A program made the position numbers and the translations under genes. A model generated the notes under the pieces. The model ran no database searches. It was given only the letters and a program-made list of their open reading frames with translations, and was not told the DNA's origin. 64,000 nucleotides of DNA from Sporosarcina sp. (GTDB lineage Bacteria > Bacillota > Bacilli > Bacillales_A > Planococcaceae): assembly GCA_029263895.1 (NCBI GenBank), contig JARIDO010000002.1:1-64000 (forward strand). The letters are read 5' to 3'. Positions within the stretch are counted from its first letter, which is position 1; every line of letters starts with the position of its first letter. Below, piece by piece: positions 51,742-61,621 of the stretch.

Positions 51742-51882
51742 TCGTAACCTATACTACCCGGGACAATAGAACGGGGAGTATAGGTTTTTTTGTTGGAAAT
51801 ATACGTATCTTTCGTCTACTCATTTGTTTGTATTCATGGTAAAATAAGAACAAGTATTCGTTTAAATGGAGGAGGGATTCTT

Positions 51883-53094
51883 ATGACGTCAATTCGCTTC
51901 ATTCACACCGCAGACTTGCATTTAGATAGTCCGTTTAAAGGGATGACTGGATTATCCGCGCAACGACTTAACATGTTACGTGAAAGTACTTTTCAGGCGT
52001 TTGAAAAGCTAATAGACCATGCAGTTAACACCGTACCGCATTTTATGTTAATCGTAGGCGATATTTATGATGGTGAAGACCGTAGTCTACGTGCTCAAAT
52101 GAAATTTCATGAAGGAATGGAAAAGCTGCATCAGGCAGGAATTCCGGTATATCTATCTTATGGCAACCATGATCATCTAGCGGGTAAGTGGACCCGGTTT
52201 AACTTGCCACCGAATGTACATGAATTTGATGGTAATATTGGTGAAGCGCATCTTCACATTGATGGACAAGCTGTTGTAATCCATGGATTTAGTTACAAAG
52301 AACGGCATATCCGACAAGCGATGATTGAACAATTTCCTCAAGGATCGAATGATGATGTTGTGCATATCGGTATGCTACACGGAAGTTTAGCTGGCGATGT
52401 TAGCCATGATGTCTACGCGCCTTTTACAAAGGAACAGCTACTTCAAAAGCAATATCATTATTGGGCGCTTGGACATATCCATCTACGTCAAGTTCTCCAA
52501 ACTGAACCAGCGATTGTCTATCCGGGAAATATACAAGGCAGACATCGTAATGAACGGGGATTGAAAGGGTTTTATGAAGTGACACTCTCAAACCGTGAAG
52601 CGGAACTTGAATTCATTTCAACATCGGCGACTGTTTTCGAACGGGCAGAAGTTTCATGTGCAAATATCGGACACGCCAATGAATGGTTGCAAGCGTGTAA
52701 AGATGTAATTGCCACGTATCAAATGAAATATGGTCCGTGTATTTTGGAACTAACAATGACGGATGTGGATGAATCATCATTAGAGCTTTTTAACCAATCT
52801 ACACCGGAACAATGGCTTGCAGTATTACAAGAAAATATAAGTGATGACATGTGGGTGCAGAAACTTACGATTTCGGAACCGAAGTCGATAGAACTACATG
52901 CTACGGCACTGACACAAGCCGTTCTTACGACGATGAATAATTGGACGAAAGAAGATTGGAAAGACGTTTTAAAAGATGTCTATCAACATACATCTGCTAT
53001 TAAATATCTAGACGTCTTAACGGAAGATGATGTTATTGAAGTGAAAACAGCTGCTACAGCTTTACTTAGTAGAGAAATGGCGGAAACAAAATGA
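51883..53094 (+). CDS. yhaO: DNA repair exonuclease family phosphoesterase YhaO
   Basis: 403 residues from the ATG at 51883, which follows GGAGGAGGG. An Mre11/SbcD-like calcineurin fold shows all metal motifs: HTADLHLDSPF (about 7-17), VGDIYDG, YGNHDH, IGMLHGS and ALGHIHLR. It is likely a manganese-dependent nuclease working with YhaN as an SbcCD-like pair. It is followed 9 bp later by yhaN and then yhaM, a three-gene nucleic-acid processing operon. Confidence 0.93.
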   Translation: MTSIRFIHTADLHLDSPFKGMTGLSAQRLNMLRESTFQAFEKLIDHAVNTVPHFMLIVGDIYDGEDRSLRAQMKFHEGMEKLHQAGIPVYLSYGNHDHLAGKWTRFNLPPNVHEFDGNIGEAHLHIDGQAVVIHGFSYKERHIRQAMIEQFPQGSNDDVVHIGMLHGSLAGDVSHDVYAPFTKEQLLQKQYHYWALGHIHLRQVLQTEPAIVYPGNIQGRHRNERGLKGFYEVTLSNREAELEFISTSATVFERAEVSCANIGHANEWLQACKDVIATYQMKYGPCILELTMTDVDESSLELFNQSTPEQWLAVLQENISDDMWVQKLTISEPKSIELHATALTQAVLTTMNNWTKEDWKDVLKDVYQHTSAIKYLDVLTEDDVIEVKTAATALLSREMAETK

Positions 53095-53103
53095 GGTGCC
53101 ATC

Positions 53104-55980
53104 ATGAAAATTGAGAAATTGGTCATCTATGGATTTGGAAAACATGAAGATGTCACAATCGAATTATGTTCGGATATGAACGTCTTATATGGCTCAAATG
53201 AAGCAGGTAAGACAACGATTCAACAATTCATTTTGCACGTCCTATTTGGTTTTCCGCAAAAAAACAGTACGTTATTACGCTATGAACCAAAAATGGGTGG
53301 CAAATATGGGGGACAAGTCCATCTACTAGATGAGCAATACGGTAAATGTACAGTTGAGCGAATTCGCGGTAAATCGGCAGGTGAGGTGGAAGTACGTTTA
53401 GAAGATGGAACGACAGGCGGAGAGGAACTACTTACTCAAGTCATGCATCAATATGATCGCTCCTCCTATGAATCGATTTTTTCCTTCTCCCTCCTTCAAT
53501 TACAAGGTTTCGAAAAAATGGATGAAGATGAGTTAAGTCGAACGCTATTAGCATCCGGAACAATGGGTGTCGATACACTTTTTAAAGTAGAAAAGAAACT
53601 GGATAGTGAATTGGGTGAGCTGTTTAAAAAGTCTGGCCGAAAGCCGGAGATGAATAGCAAACTAGCAGAGTTACGAACGCTAGAAGCTGAATTGAAAGTA
53701 GAAATGGATAAGATTGAAACCTATGAGCCAGCCGTTAATCGGTTACGAAGTATTGAAGAAAAACTGTTAACTTTACGAACGAATGAGGCCGACATCAAGA
53801 AGGATGCCAAGAAACAAACATTGTTAAGACAAGTGCTACCTCTACACAGAAAGCGACAAAGTATCGAGCGTCAACTTGCGGACTATCAACACGTACGTTT
53901 CCCAGTGGATGGAATTAGACGATTTGAGGAACTAAAAGGAAGACTTAGAGAAAGTGAAGCTACCTCGAAAAAAATAGAAAACGAACTACGTGAAGCTACG
54001 TCTCAACTCACTCAACCTAGTGAAAATGACCGTCTCGAAAAAATGGAGATCTTGCTAGCTAAAGAATCAGAATGGCTTAATTGGCATACAATTGTTGGAA
54101 CGTCTATAGAGGAACAACAGAGATTGGTAGGAAGAAGAGGAAGATTACTTGATAGACTAGGTGTAAAAACAGAAGACAAGCAGCAAGCGTTGTTACAAGC
54201 AGATGTATCTATTCAACAAGAAGAGCAAATGCATGGACTGTTAAGCAAGTTAAAAGAACATGAGCAGCAAATTAGTTTCACGAGACATCAACTCGCTACG
54301 ACTGAAAATGATTGTACTACAGTTGAACAGTCACTAAAGCAACACAAGCAAGTTGCACCTACAAACGCAGAAAGAGAGACCGCCTTGAAATGGTCTCAAG
54401 ACCGTGAACAGCTTGCGGAAGCAAAGGCGTTTGTTTCTATTGCGAAACCTTCTGTTGAGAAGAATTCATTCGTAATTCCGATCATCCTACTGGTCGTCGC
54501 CTTAAGTTGTATTGTTGTGGGCTTCGTCCGTAGCGAATGGTTTATGTTGGGAGTCGGTGTAGTATTATGTGCGGCAAGTGGGTTGTATGTCAAAACACAA
54601 AAGTCTACTGTCGATGAAGTAAAATTGAAAGAAATGAAACAATTGGTTGCAAAATATCAAGGAACAGAAAACGAATTAACCAGTCTATTAGAACGCATCG
54701 CAGATTTTGATCAAACACTCCATCAACTCCATCAAAATTATAAGGTAGCTATCGCGACTTATGAAAATGTAAAAAAACAACTCGATGAACTAGACGATAA
54801 CCGTCAGCAAACGGAACAACAGATGGTAGCGTTCTTAACTCAATATGGCATGAGTAGCATGCCGTCGAGTGATATTATCCCTGAGTTATTCGCTATGATT
54901 CGTGAACTACAAGAAATAGAAAGAGATAGAGAACAAGTGACGAATCAAATAGAAAAAATCGAAGAACGTATCAAAGAGAGACTAGCACAAATTACAGAAA
55001 CACTTGGAAAAGAAGTGCCATCGCATTCAGTTTATGAGATGCTTAGAAGGGCATTTCTAGCACTAAAAGAACAGTCTGAAACAGTTAAGCGTTTAAGCAC
55101 AACGATTGAGACGACTGAAAAAGAATATAAAAATATCGTTGCAATAAGCAACGCTTTACAATTAGAAAAAACGGTATTAATGACAGAAGCTGATGCGACA
55201 ACGGATAGTGAGTTTTACGAGTCAGCCGAACGTCAACAAGAGGAAAAACGACTCGCCACTCAACTGGAAGACTTGCATACACAATTAACTGTGCACGGTC
55301 CTCTAGATATTGACCAACATCTTTCCGACAGTGATTTAATTGAAAAACAAACACAACTCGACAACAAGTTAGCGACCATTTCAGAAGAGTTAAATCATCT
55401 GGTAAACGAAAAAGCCGCGCTGACACATAAAACTGATCAATTACTTACAGAGGGAACGCTTGGTGAAAAGCGTCAACTGTTTGAAATGAAAAAAGCAGAG
55501 TTTATGGAACTCGCAAAAAAATGGTCTGAACGTAAGGCCATTACAGAGGCGATTCAACTAACGATGAACGAATTAAGAGAGAAAAAATTGCCACAAGTAC
55601 TCAAGCAAGCAAATTCGTTGTTTAGCGATTTGACGGATGATGCATACGTAGGACTAGATGTAAACGAAGCGGGAACATTTGAAGCAGTAGCCGCTACAGG
55701 AATGCGTTATCCAATCGTAGAACTAAGCCAAGCGACGAAAGAGCAAGCGTATATCTCGCTTAGACTATCACTGGCATCTTCACTCATGGACACTGCCCCA
55801 TTCCCAATTTTAATGGATGACCCGTTCGTGCACTTTGACGGCGAGCGTTTATCGCGTATGATACAACTACTAGATAAATTACGAAACACTCATCAATTTA
55901 TTTATTTCACTTGTCATGAGACAATGAAAGACAAGTGGCAAAAGGCAACAATACTCAACGTTTCTGAAATTGGAAACTGA
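53104..55980 (+). CDS. yhaN: SbcC/Rad50-like AAA ATPase YhaN
   Basis: A 958-residue SMC-like protein. The N-terminal ATPase half has Walker [10 protein letters not shown] (about 32-40). Long coiled coils (about 170-440 and 490-820) surround two adjacent transmembrane helices (about 457-497, [18 protein letters not shown] and a second span). The C-terminal half has Walker B in [13 protein letters not shown]. Membrane helices inside an SMC-like protein are a known feature of YhaN. It probably couples ATP hydrolysis to the YhaO nuclease at the membrane. Confidence 0.93.
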   Translation: MKIEKLVIYGFGKHEDVTIELCSDMNVLYGSNEAGKTTIQQFILHVLFGFPQKNSTLLRYEPKMGGKYGGQVHLLDEQYGKCTVERIRGKSAGEVEVRLEDGTTGGEELLTQVMHQYDRSSYESIFSFSLLQLQGFEKMDEDELSRTLLASGTMGVDTLFKVEKKLDSELGELFKKSGRKPEMNSKLAELRTLEAELKVEMDKIETYEPAVNRLRSIEEKLLTLRTNEADIKKDAKKQTLLRQVLPLHRKRQSIERQLADYQHVRFPVDGIRRFEELKGRLRESEATSKKIENELREATSQLTQPSENDRLEKMEILLAKESEWLNWHTIVGTSIEEQQRLVGRRGRLLDRLGVKTEDKQQALLQADVSIQQEEQMHGLLSKLKEHEQQISFTRHQLATTENDCTTVEQSLKQHKQVAPTNAERETALKWSQDREQLAEAKAFVSIAKPSVEKNSFVIPIILLVVALSCIVVGFVRSEWFMLGVGVVLCAASGLYVKTQKSTVDEVKLKEMKQLVAKYQGTENELTSLLERIADFDQTLHQLHQNYKVAIATYENVKKQLDELDDNRQQTEQQMVAFLTQYGMSSMPSSDIIPELFAMIRELQEIERDREQVTNQIEKIEERIKERLAQITETLGKEVPSHSVYEMLRRAFLALKEQSETVKRLSTTIETTEKEYKNIVAISNALQLEKTVLMTEADATTDSEFYESAERQQEEKRLATQLEDLHTQLTVHGPLDIDQHLSDSDLIEKQTQLDNKLATISEELNHLVNEKAALTHKTDQLLTEGTLGEKRQLFEMKKAEFMELAKKWSERKAITEAIQLTMNELREKKLPQVLKQANSLFSDLTDDAYVGLDVNEAGTFEAVAATGMRYPIVELSQATKEQAYISLRLSLASSLMDTAPFPILMDDPFVHFDGERLSRMIQLLDKLRNTHQFIYFTCHETMKDKWQKATILNVSEIGN

Positions 55981-55997
55981 TAGGAGGAAGTGAAACA

Positions 55998-56942
55998 ATG
56001 AAAATGCTAGCAGATTACAAAGTGGGAGAACCACTTGAACTATACTTACTCATCAAACAATCAGTAAAAGGGGTAACGCAACAAGGTAGCCCATTTATGT
56101 CCATTGTTTTGCAAGACAAAAGTACAGATATGGAAGCGAAACTATGGGATACAACAGACGAGCATGCTGAACTGTATGCGGCGGCTTCTATTGTAAAAGT
56201 GGGTGGAGAAGTACACGAATACAGAGGTAAAAACCAATTGCGCATAAAGAGTATACGCCCCATCAAAGAAGATGAAGGTATCTCCATTTCTGATCTTGTA
56301 CCCTCATCAGAAAAAAGCAAAGAAGTACTCTATGAAGAACTTCTTCAATACTTTTTTGAAATGAAAAATCCGCACATTCAACGCATTACACGTCACTTAT
56401 TAAAAAAACATCAAACAGCTTTCATGACGTATCCAGCAGCAACAAAAAATCATCATGACTATGTTTCTGGACTAATCGATCACGTCGTATCCATGCTCAA
56501 ACTAGGCAAAGCGATAGCAGAACTATATCCTACACTGAACAAAGATTTATTATATGCGGGCATTATCCTTCATGATATCGGTAAAGTAATGGAACTATCA
56601 GGCCCTGTAGCGACACAATATACAACTGAAGGAAATCTCTTAGGTCACATTACAATTATGGTCAACGAAATTTCCAAAGCAGCAGAAGAACTCGAAATTG
56701 TTGGAGAAGAAGTAATGCTCCTTCAACATATGGTATTAGCCCATCACGGAAAAGAAGAATGGGGTAGCCCGAAAAGACCAATGGTCAAAGAAGCAGAAAT
56801 ACTGCACTACATCGACAACATTGATGCCAAAATGAATATGCTCAATCGCGCCCTTGGAAAAGCAACGCCAGGCGAATTCACAGAGCGCATATTCCCATTA
56901 GATAACCGCTCATTCTACAAACCACTCATGTACGAAGAATAA
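55998..56942 (+). CDS. yhaM: 3'-5' exoribonuclease YhaM
   Basis: A 314-residue enzyme. An N-terminal OB-fold nucleic-acid binding domain (about 15-95) is followed by an HD hydrolase domain (about 150-290). The metal-binding residues are in [29 protein letters not shown] and [10 protein letters not shown]. It degrades RNA and single-stranded DNA from the 3' end. GGAGGAAG precedes the ATG, and the gene closes the yhaONM operon. Confidence 0.95.
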   Translation: MKMLADYKVGEPLELYLLIKQSVKGVTQQGSPFMSIVLQDKSTDMEAKLWDTTDEHAELYAAASIVKVGGEVHEYRGKNQLRIKSIRPIKEDEGISISDLVPSSEKSKEVLYEELLQYFFEMKNPHIQRITRHLLKKHQTAFMTYPAATKNHHDYVSGLIDHVVSMLKLGKAIAELYPTLNKDLLYAGIILHDIGKVMELSGPVATQYTTEGNLLGHITIMVNEISKAAEELEIVGEEVMLLQHMVLAHHGKEEWGSPKRPMVKEAEILHYIDNIDAKMNMLNRALGKATPGEFTERIFPLDNRSFYKPLMYEE

Positions 56943-56952
56943 TGTTGAATAA

Positions 56953-56993
56953 AAATCACACCACTACATTGACGTAGTGGTGTGATTTTTTTT
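56953..56993 (+). terminator. Terminator of yhaONM
   Basis: AAATCACACCACTAC pairs perfectly with GTAGTGGTGTGATTT around ATTGAC, followed by a run of T. Confidence 0.92.
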
Positions 56994-57015
56994 GGAGGGG
57001 AAGTGTGTGAAATAT

Positions 57016-57368
57016 GTGCGCGTCGCGCGCCCGTAAAATTGCTGAATCGCCCGAAAGCAGTCGTCGCGCGCCCGTAAAATTGCTGAATCGCCCGAAAGCA
57101 GTCGTCGCGCGCCCGTAAAATTGCTGAATCGCCCGAAAGCAGTCATCGCGCGCCCGTAAATGTGATGAATCGCCCGAAAGCAATCTGCGCGCGCCCGTAA
57201 AATTGCTGAAACGCCCGAAAGCATTCATCGCGCGCCCGCAAAGTTGCTGAAACGCCCGAAAGTAGTCGTCGCGCGCCCGTAAAGTGGATGAATCGCCCGA
57301 AAGCAGTCTGCGCGCGCCCGCAAAATTGCTGAATCGCCCGAAAGCAGTCGTCGCGCGCCCGTAAAACC
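57016..57368. repeat. 41-bp tandem repeat array B (about 8.4 units)
   Basis: Units begin GCGCGCCCGTAAAATTGCTG and continue AATCGCCCGAAAGCAGTCGTC, with starts every 41 bp from 57025 to 57353. The unit is related to array A at 31537: same length and the same GAAWCGCCCGAAA and CGCGCGCCCGYAA cores. Each unit is conserved throughout, so it is not a CRISPR. Overlapping open frames on the minus strand are repeat artefacts. Confidence 0.92.
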
Positions 57369-57402
57369 ACACACATCACTCCAAAAAAATCTCAGCAATC
57401 AA

Positions 57403-57431
57403 AAAAAGATCCCGCTTGCGGGATCTTTTTG
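57403..57431. terminator. Terminator of prsA
   Basis: AAAAGATCCCGC and GCGGGATCTTTT form a 12-bp stem with A and T tails directly after the prsA stop codon. Confidence 0.92.
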
Positions 57432-57434
57432 ATA

Positions 57435-58319
57435 TTACTTCTCTTCTTTTTTATCTTGTGTGAAGATGTTAAGAGCTGCTTTCAAATCTTTGTCTTTTAC
57501 TTTTACATCAGCGTCTTTAACTAGTTTAGAAACTTTTGCGATGATTTTGCTTTGATCTACTTTTTCAAGTTGAATCTCTTTTTTAATAGATTCTTTGTCT
57601 TTATCTGTTACTTTACCTTTTTCAACTTCACGCTTATCTGTTATTTGGATAATGTGGAAGCCGAAACTAGATTGTACGGGTTCGCTAATTACGTTTGTTT
57701 CAAGTTCATAAGCAGCTTTTAGGAATGCTGGATCCATTTGGCTAGCATAACTAATCCAATCAAGATCGCCACCTGAAGTTTGTGCTAATTCTTCAGTAGA
57801 AAATTCTTTTGCAGTTGCAGCGAAGTCAGCGCCTTCGTCAAGTTTTTTCTTAACTTCGTTAGCTGTTGCTTCATCTTCAACGAGGATATGTCTTGCGTTT
57901 AACTCAGTATTTTTTTGTTCGATACGTTTTGTAATTTCTTCGTCTTTTACTTCAATGCCGTCTGTTAATGCAGCTTCTTGAAGTAAGTTTAAACGCATTA
58001 CTTTTTTCAAGCTTTCTTCTGTTTGCCCTTGTTGTGCGATATAACCTTCGAACTGGTCGCCAAGTTGGTCTTTCATTTCTTGTATTTCTGCATCAACTTG
58101 TTTGTCAGTTACTTTATATTTGTCTTCAAGAACTTTTTCTAGAACGAGTAGTTGAAGTGTTTGTTCACCTTGTGCGTCTTTCATTTCATTATAAAGCTCG
58201 CTTTTTGTAACATTAAAGTTTTTCGATTTAACAAGAACTTCTTTGTCACCGCTGTCACTACATGCTGAAAGCGCGAGTACAGAAGTTGCCATTGTAAGTG
58301 CTAAAATTGTCTTTTTCAT
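57435..58319 (-). CDS. prsA: Foldase lipoprotein PrsA (peptidyl-prolyl isomerase)
   Basis: 294 residues from the ATG at 58319, which follows AGGAGAG; the longer frame adds no site. The lipoprotein signal has the lipobox LSAC with the lipid-carrying Cys at about residue 20. A chaperone N-domain is followed by a parvulin rotamase domain (about 130-230) with NARHILVEDEATANEVKKKL, SGGDLDWISYASQMDPAF and SSFGFHIIQI. It sits outside the membrane and folds secreted proteins, essential for many exoenzymes and penicillin-binding proteins. Confidence 0.96.
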   Translation of the reverse strand: MKKTILALTMATSVLALSACSDSGDKEVLVKSKNFNVTKSELYNEMKDAQGEQTLQLLVLEKVLEDKYKVTDKQVDAEIQEMKDQLGDQFEGYIAQQGQTEESLKKVMRLNLLQEAALTDGIEVKDEEITKRIEQKNTELNARHILVEDEATANEVKKKLDEGADFAATAKEFSTEELAQTSGGDLDWISYASQMDPAFLKAAYELETNVISEPVQSSFGFHIIQITDKREVEKGKVTDKDKESIKKEIQLEKVDQSKIIAKVSKLVKDADVKVKDKDLKAALNIFTQDKKEEK

Positions 58320-58463
58320 TTGAGTATCTCTCCTAACTTTTATGTGCAACAGTAGAAACTATAACATAAAAACGATTCTAAAACAAAAAGGTTCCCCCGC
58401 GCAAATGCCTATAACGCATCATGTCTTTTGCATACGATACATAGAGAGAGAGGGGGTGCTCCT

Positions 58464-58562
58464 ATGAGCGGTTATAACCAAGGTTCTTCAGGTTCAGGCT
58501 TCGCTTTGATTGTTGTATTGTTCATTCTACTAATCATTGTCGGTGCAGCCTTTTTGTATTAA
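58464..58562 (+). CDS. YjcZ-family small membrane protein
   Basis: A 32-residue peptide. A Gly/Ser-rich head (MSGYNQGSSGSGF) is followed by one membrane helix with ALIVVLFILLIIVGAAF and the end LY. This is the YjcZ-type pattern of small sporulation-associated proteins. AGGGGGTG lies 8 bp before the ATG. Confidence 0.85.
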   Translation: MSGYNQGSSGSGFALIVVLFILLIIVGAAFLY

Positions 58563-58586
58563 GAGATAAATCTTAGCTCGTTTGCA

Positions 58587-58628
58587 AAAGGAAAGTCCAT
58601 TTCCCAGGGAAGGGAATGGACTTTCTTA
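58587..58628 (+). terminator. Terminator-like hairpin after the YjcZ-type gene
   Basis: GAAAGTCCATTTCC pairs with GGAATGGACTTTC around an 8-9 base loop. The T tract is poor on either strand, so strength is uncertain. Confidence 0.55.
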
Positions 58629-58847
58629 CGCTTTCAAAAAAACTTCTACATAAAATGACAAAATTAGAATCGTCACCAGTATATTTACGGTTTGATAAAT
58701 CTTTGTCTGTTTTTCTTCAGGAATTTCTTTGGACTCGCATAATGCGTATGTCATCTTATTGATTTGGAACAGATAAAATAATGAGAACAGAATTGTGATT
58801 ACAAGGATCAAGTCCATTCCTCCTATTCGACTTAACAAAATAATCAT
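58626..58847 (-). CDS. Small two-helix membrane protein
   Basis: Up to 73 residues with two hydrophobic helices (about 11-30 and 52-71) joined by a charged loop with ALCESKEIPEEKQTKIY. The start is unclear: ATG at 58847 lacks a clear site, whereas AGGAGG within the frame fits a TTG at residue 13 (MILVITILFSLFYL). Two-helix layout with a charged hairpin is common in small Bacillales proteins. Family unknown. Confidence 0.6.
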   Translation of the reverse strand: MIILLSRIGGMDLILVITILFSLFYLFQINKMTYALCESKEIPEEKQTKIYQTVNILVTILILSFYVEVFLKA

Positions 58848-58902
58848 AGCAGATGTCCATTGGAAATGAAATTATTTTTGTTTGAGCAGAAGAATATGAG
58901 AC

Positions 58903-59478
58903 TTACACACTTTCCTTGCCTTCAATTGCAGAAATTTCAAGTTCTTCTGGAGCTTCCGTATATGTTGCTTTTATATTTTCAAATCCGCGTTCGAAGATTT
59001 CCATAAAGTCTTCGCCGTAAATATTACGAATGACAGACATAACTTCGAGGAATTCTGGGAATTTCCCATATAAATCTTTGATTGGAAATGAACCTTCTAA
59101 AACTTCGTGATTTGTGTCGTAATAGTGGTGGTTCATACTATTTAGTAAATCTTCACCTTCTTGGGTGACAGCTACATATGTATTACGTCTGTCATCTTCT
59201 TTTTTGTAGAATTCCAAGTAGCCTCGTTCTTCCAATTTCTTAGAGAAGTTGAATGCAGTAGAAACATGCATCACACCGAATTTTGCGATGTCCGATATCG
59301 TGGCATCCTTTAGATGATGTGAGATCCATAAAATATGGTGCTCATTAATATTTAAATCAAAAGGTTTAATCCACTTTTGCCAATCTTTTTCTACTGCTTT
59401 CCAAAGTGCCTTGGACATCTGGGCAATCCTCTGGCTGAAAATCATTGCATCTCTTTGAGTGAAATTTTGCTCCGACAT
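58903..59478 (-). CDS. hpr: MarR-type transition-state regulator Hpr (ScoC)
   Basis: 191 residues from the ATG at 59478, chosen over a codon nine bases upstream because of the GTAGGTG site. A winged helix-turn-helix of MarR type covers about 25-130, with [20 protein letters not shown] and [20 protein letters not shown], then a dimerisation tail unique to Hpr. In B. subtilis it represses protease and sporulation genes during the transition to stationary phase. It is placed beside prsA and yhaH as there. Confidence 0.93.
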   Translation of the reverse strand: MSEQNFTQRDAMIFSQRIAQMSKALWKAVEKDWQKWIKPFDLNINEHHILWISHHLKDATISDIAKFGVMHVSTAFNFSKKLEERGYLEFYKKEDDRRNTYVAVTQEGEDLLNSMNHHYYDTNHEVLEGSFPIKDLYGKFPEFLEVMSVIRNIYGEDFMEIFERGFENIKATYTEAPEELEISAIEGKESV

Positions 59479-59688
59479 TGGAAACACCTACTTTCAAAAT
59501 AATATACCTATCTTTTACTATACCAAGAAAGCAAAGAGTTGAGAAGTGTGAATTGAATAAAAACTTAAAAAATAATAATAAAAGAGTGTTCAATAGCGTT
59601 GAAAGCCCAATTTTTTGCATTTGATTTTATTTTAGAAAGATTAATTGATTCCATTAAAATAGTATTTTTACTACCTCGTACATATGGT

Positions 59689-59722
59689 AAGGGAGCCACA
59701 AATAATTTCTTGTGGCTCCCTT
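59689..59722 (-). terminator. Hairpin downstream of yhaH
   Basis: AAGGGAGCCACAA pairs with TTGTGGCTCCCTT around an 8-base loop right after the yhaH end. No clear T run follows on the minus strand. Confidence 0.6.
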
Positions 59723-59730
59723 ATGAATTG

Positions 59731-60093
59731 TTACTTCTGTTGAGCTTCTAATGTTGCTTGTAATTCTTCGATAGCTGTTTGGATTTCTGAAATTTCTTTT
59801 TCAAGTCGCGCTTTTATAGGTTCTGCAGTTTGTTGCCAATGCTGAACAGATTCTTTGATGCCATTCATAGCCTCGGGGATATTTTCTTTAGCTTCATTTG
59901 TAAAATGATTAAGAGATTTTTTAAAATCTGCTATTTTTACTTTTACATCTTTAAGTTTCGTTCTCATATCTACAGATGCCGTTTTAACAGTATTGCGTAA
60001 CTCACTGCCAGATTGGGGAGTGGAAAATAAAACTGTGACAGCTGCAGCGACAGATCCTGTTGCGAAGCCTTTAAAAAATGTTGATGCTCTCAT
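59731..60093 (-). CDS. yhaH: YtxH-domain protein YhaH
   Basis: 120 residues from the ATG at 60093 after AAGGAG. The N-terminal helix with KGFATGSVAAAVTVLFSTP is a YtxH-type membrane anchor. A long amphipathic helix with many Lys and Glu follows and is predicted to be coiled coil. YtxH proteins are general-stress induced in B. subtilis. It is adjacent to hit, as in that organism. Molecular role not known. Confidence 0.88.
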   Translation of the reverse strand: MRASTFFKGFATGSVAAAVTVLFSTPQSGSELRNTVKTASVDMRTKLKDVKVKIADFKKSLNHFTNEAKENIPEAMNGIKESVQHWQQTAEPIKARLEKEISEIQTAIEELQATLEAQQK

Positions 60094-60171
60094 GGGTGAC
60101 ACACTCCTTTCTTACTAAATATATTCCTTATAATAGTTTTATTAAAACATGTTATTTGTACTTGGGCAATC

Positions 60172-60205
60172 AAAAAAAGCTTTCCATTGGCAGTGGAAAG
60201 CTTTT
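60172..60205 (-). terminator. Terminator of hit
   Basis: AAAGCTTTCCA pairs with TGGAAAGCTTT around a TTGGCAG-type loop. On the minus strand it is followed by TTTTTTTG. Confidence 0.88.
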
Positions 60206-60306
60206 ACGATGTTATTTAGTAGTATAAAATATTATAGTGGTAGTAACTTGAGTGTTCTAATTACAATGGCCTATACAATATAGTTGAGTGTATGACAAAA
60301 AAGAAT

Positions 60307-60729
60307 TTACAACGCGATTTTAATTTTATCGGCTAGAACTTGAAGTTGTTCTGTACTAAAGTCTTTTTCGTGTGTCTGCCATGTTGATAAATTAAAGCCG
60401 TCATTCTCATCGAAACGAGGAATGAAGTGCAAATGGAAATGAAATACAGACTGTCCTGCTGGAGCACCGTTATTTTGCAATAAGTTCATACCAACAGGTT
60501 GGAATGTTTCTTTCAGTGCATTTGCGATGCGAGGTGCAATGGAAAATAACTTTGAAGCGTCTTGTGCAGAGAAGTCATAGATGTTTTCGATATGCTTTTT
60601 AGGGACAAGTAAGACATGTCCTTTTGTTAATGGCATGATATCCATAAATGCGTAGACGTTCTCATCTTCGTAAAGTTTAATGCTAGGGATTTTACCTTCT
60701 ATTATGTTGCAAAAAATACAAGTAGTCAT
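60307..60729 (-). CDS. hit: HIT family nucleotide hydrolase
   Basis: A 140-residue protein. N-terminal CIFCNIIEGKIPS carries the zinc-type Cys pair of HinT proteins, and QSVFHFHLHFIPRF carries the catalytic His triad HxHxH (about 97-101). It hydrolyses AMP-linked phosphoramidates and related mononucleotides. It is divergent from ecsA, as in B. subtilis. Confidence 0.95.
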   Translation of the reverse strand: MTTCIFCNIIEGKIPSIKLYEDENVYAFMDIMPLTKGHVLLVPKKHIENIYDFSAQDASKLFSIAPRIANALKETFQPVGMNLLQNNGAPAGQSVFHFHLHFIPRFDENDGFNLSTWQTHEKDFSTEQLQVLADKIKIAL

Positions 60730-60871
60730 TTTCTACACATCCTTTCATTAATGAGACAAGTGTAGCATATTTTTAAATAGGACAAACAGGCGTTAGTGTG
60801 AAAGTGGTTAAACGTAAGAAAAGCATTCTAGATGTTGTTTTGTTAAAATGAAAGAAGAATGGAGGATGGAC

Positions 60872-61621
60872 ATGACAATTCTCGAACTAAAAGACGTAAC
60901 AGGCGGCTATACACGCAAACCAGTCCTGCATGAATTATCATTTGAAATTGGTAAAGGTGAGCTTGTAGGTTTAATAGGTTTAAACGGTGCAGGCAAGAGC
61001 ACAACGATTAAACATATTATTGGCGTCATGAACCAACATAGTGGTGAAATACGCATCAATGGTGCGACATTCAGTGAAGACCCTGAAATATATCGAAAAT
61101 CTTTTACGTATATTCCCGAAACCCCTATTTTATATGATGAATTAACACTTCGTGAACATCTTGAATTGACTGCAATGGCTTATGGTCTTAATGAAGACGT
61201 CTTTGAAGCTCGTTCTGCCCAATTACTGAAAGAATTTAGAATGGAAAAGCGTTTGAAATGGTTTCCCTCGCACTTTTCAAAAGGGATGCGTCAAAAAGTA
61301 ATGATTATGTGTGCGTTTCTTGTTAATCCATCACTTTATATTATTGATGAGCCGTTCGTTGGTTTAGATCCACTTGGCATTAGGTCATTATTGGAGCAAA
61401 TGACGGAACGGACAGCAGGTGGGGCATCTGTTTTAATGTCCACTCATGTATTATCGACAGCTGAAAGGTATTGCGATCGAATCATACTCTTGCATAATGG
61501 TCGTGTACGCGCGTCGGGCACAATGGATGACTTACGAAAAGCATTTGGACGCCCAGATGCGACGTTGGATGATTTATATATTGCGATGACAGAGGAACTT
61601 GACCATGAACAATTTGCGTGA
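60872..61621 (+). CDS. ecsA: ABC transporter ATP-binding protein EcsA
   Basis: 249 residues from the ATG at 60872, which follows GGAGG by 6 bp; a longer frame to 60848 is less likely. Walker A is GLNGAGKST (about 38-46), the signature-like HFSKGMRQK follows, Walker B is YIIDEPFVGLDP, and the switch His is in MSTHVL. With EcsB it is needed in B. subtilis for secretion of exoproteins and regulated proteolysis. It overlaps ecsB by 17 bp. Confidence 0.93.
   Translation: MTILELKDVTGGYTRKPVLHELSFEIGKGELVGLIGLNGAGKSTTIKHIIGVMNQHSGEIRINGATFSEDPEIYRKSFTYIPETPILYDELTLREHLELTAMAYGLNEDVFEARSAQLLKEFRMEKRLKWFPSHFSKGMRQKVMIMCAFLVNPSLYIIDEPFVGLDPLGIRSLLEQMTERTAGGASVLMSTHVLSTAERYCDRIILLHNGRVRASGTMDDLRKAFGRPDATLDDLYIAMTEELDHEQFA

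Noticed and set aside
57016-57379. Protein genes encoding RAFQ/GRFS-type repeats on the minus strand
   Set aside because: The open frames exist only because the 41-bp unit happens to lack stops. They have no ribosome-binding sites and all three frames are equally open.
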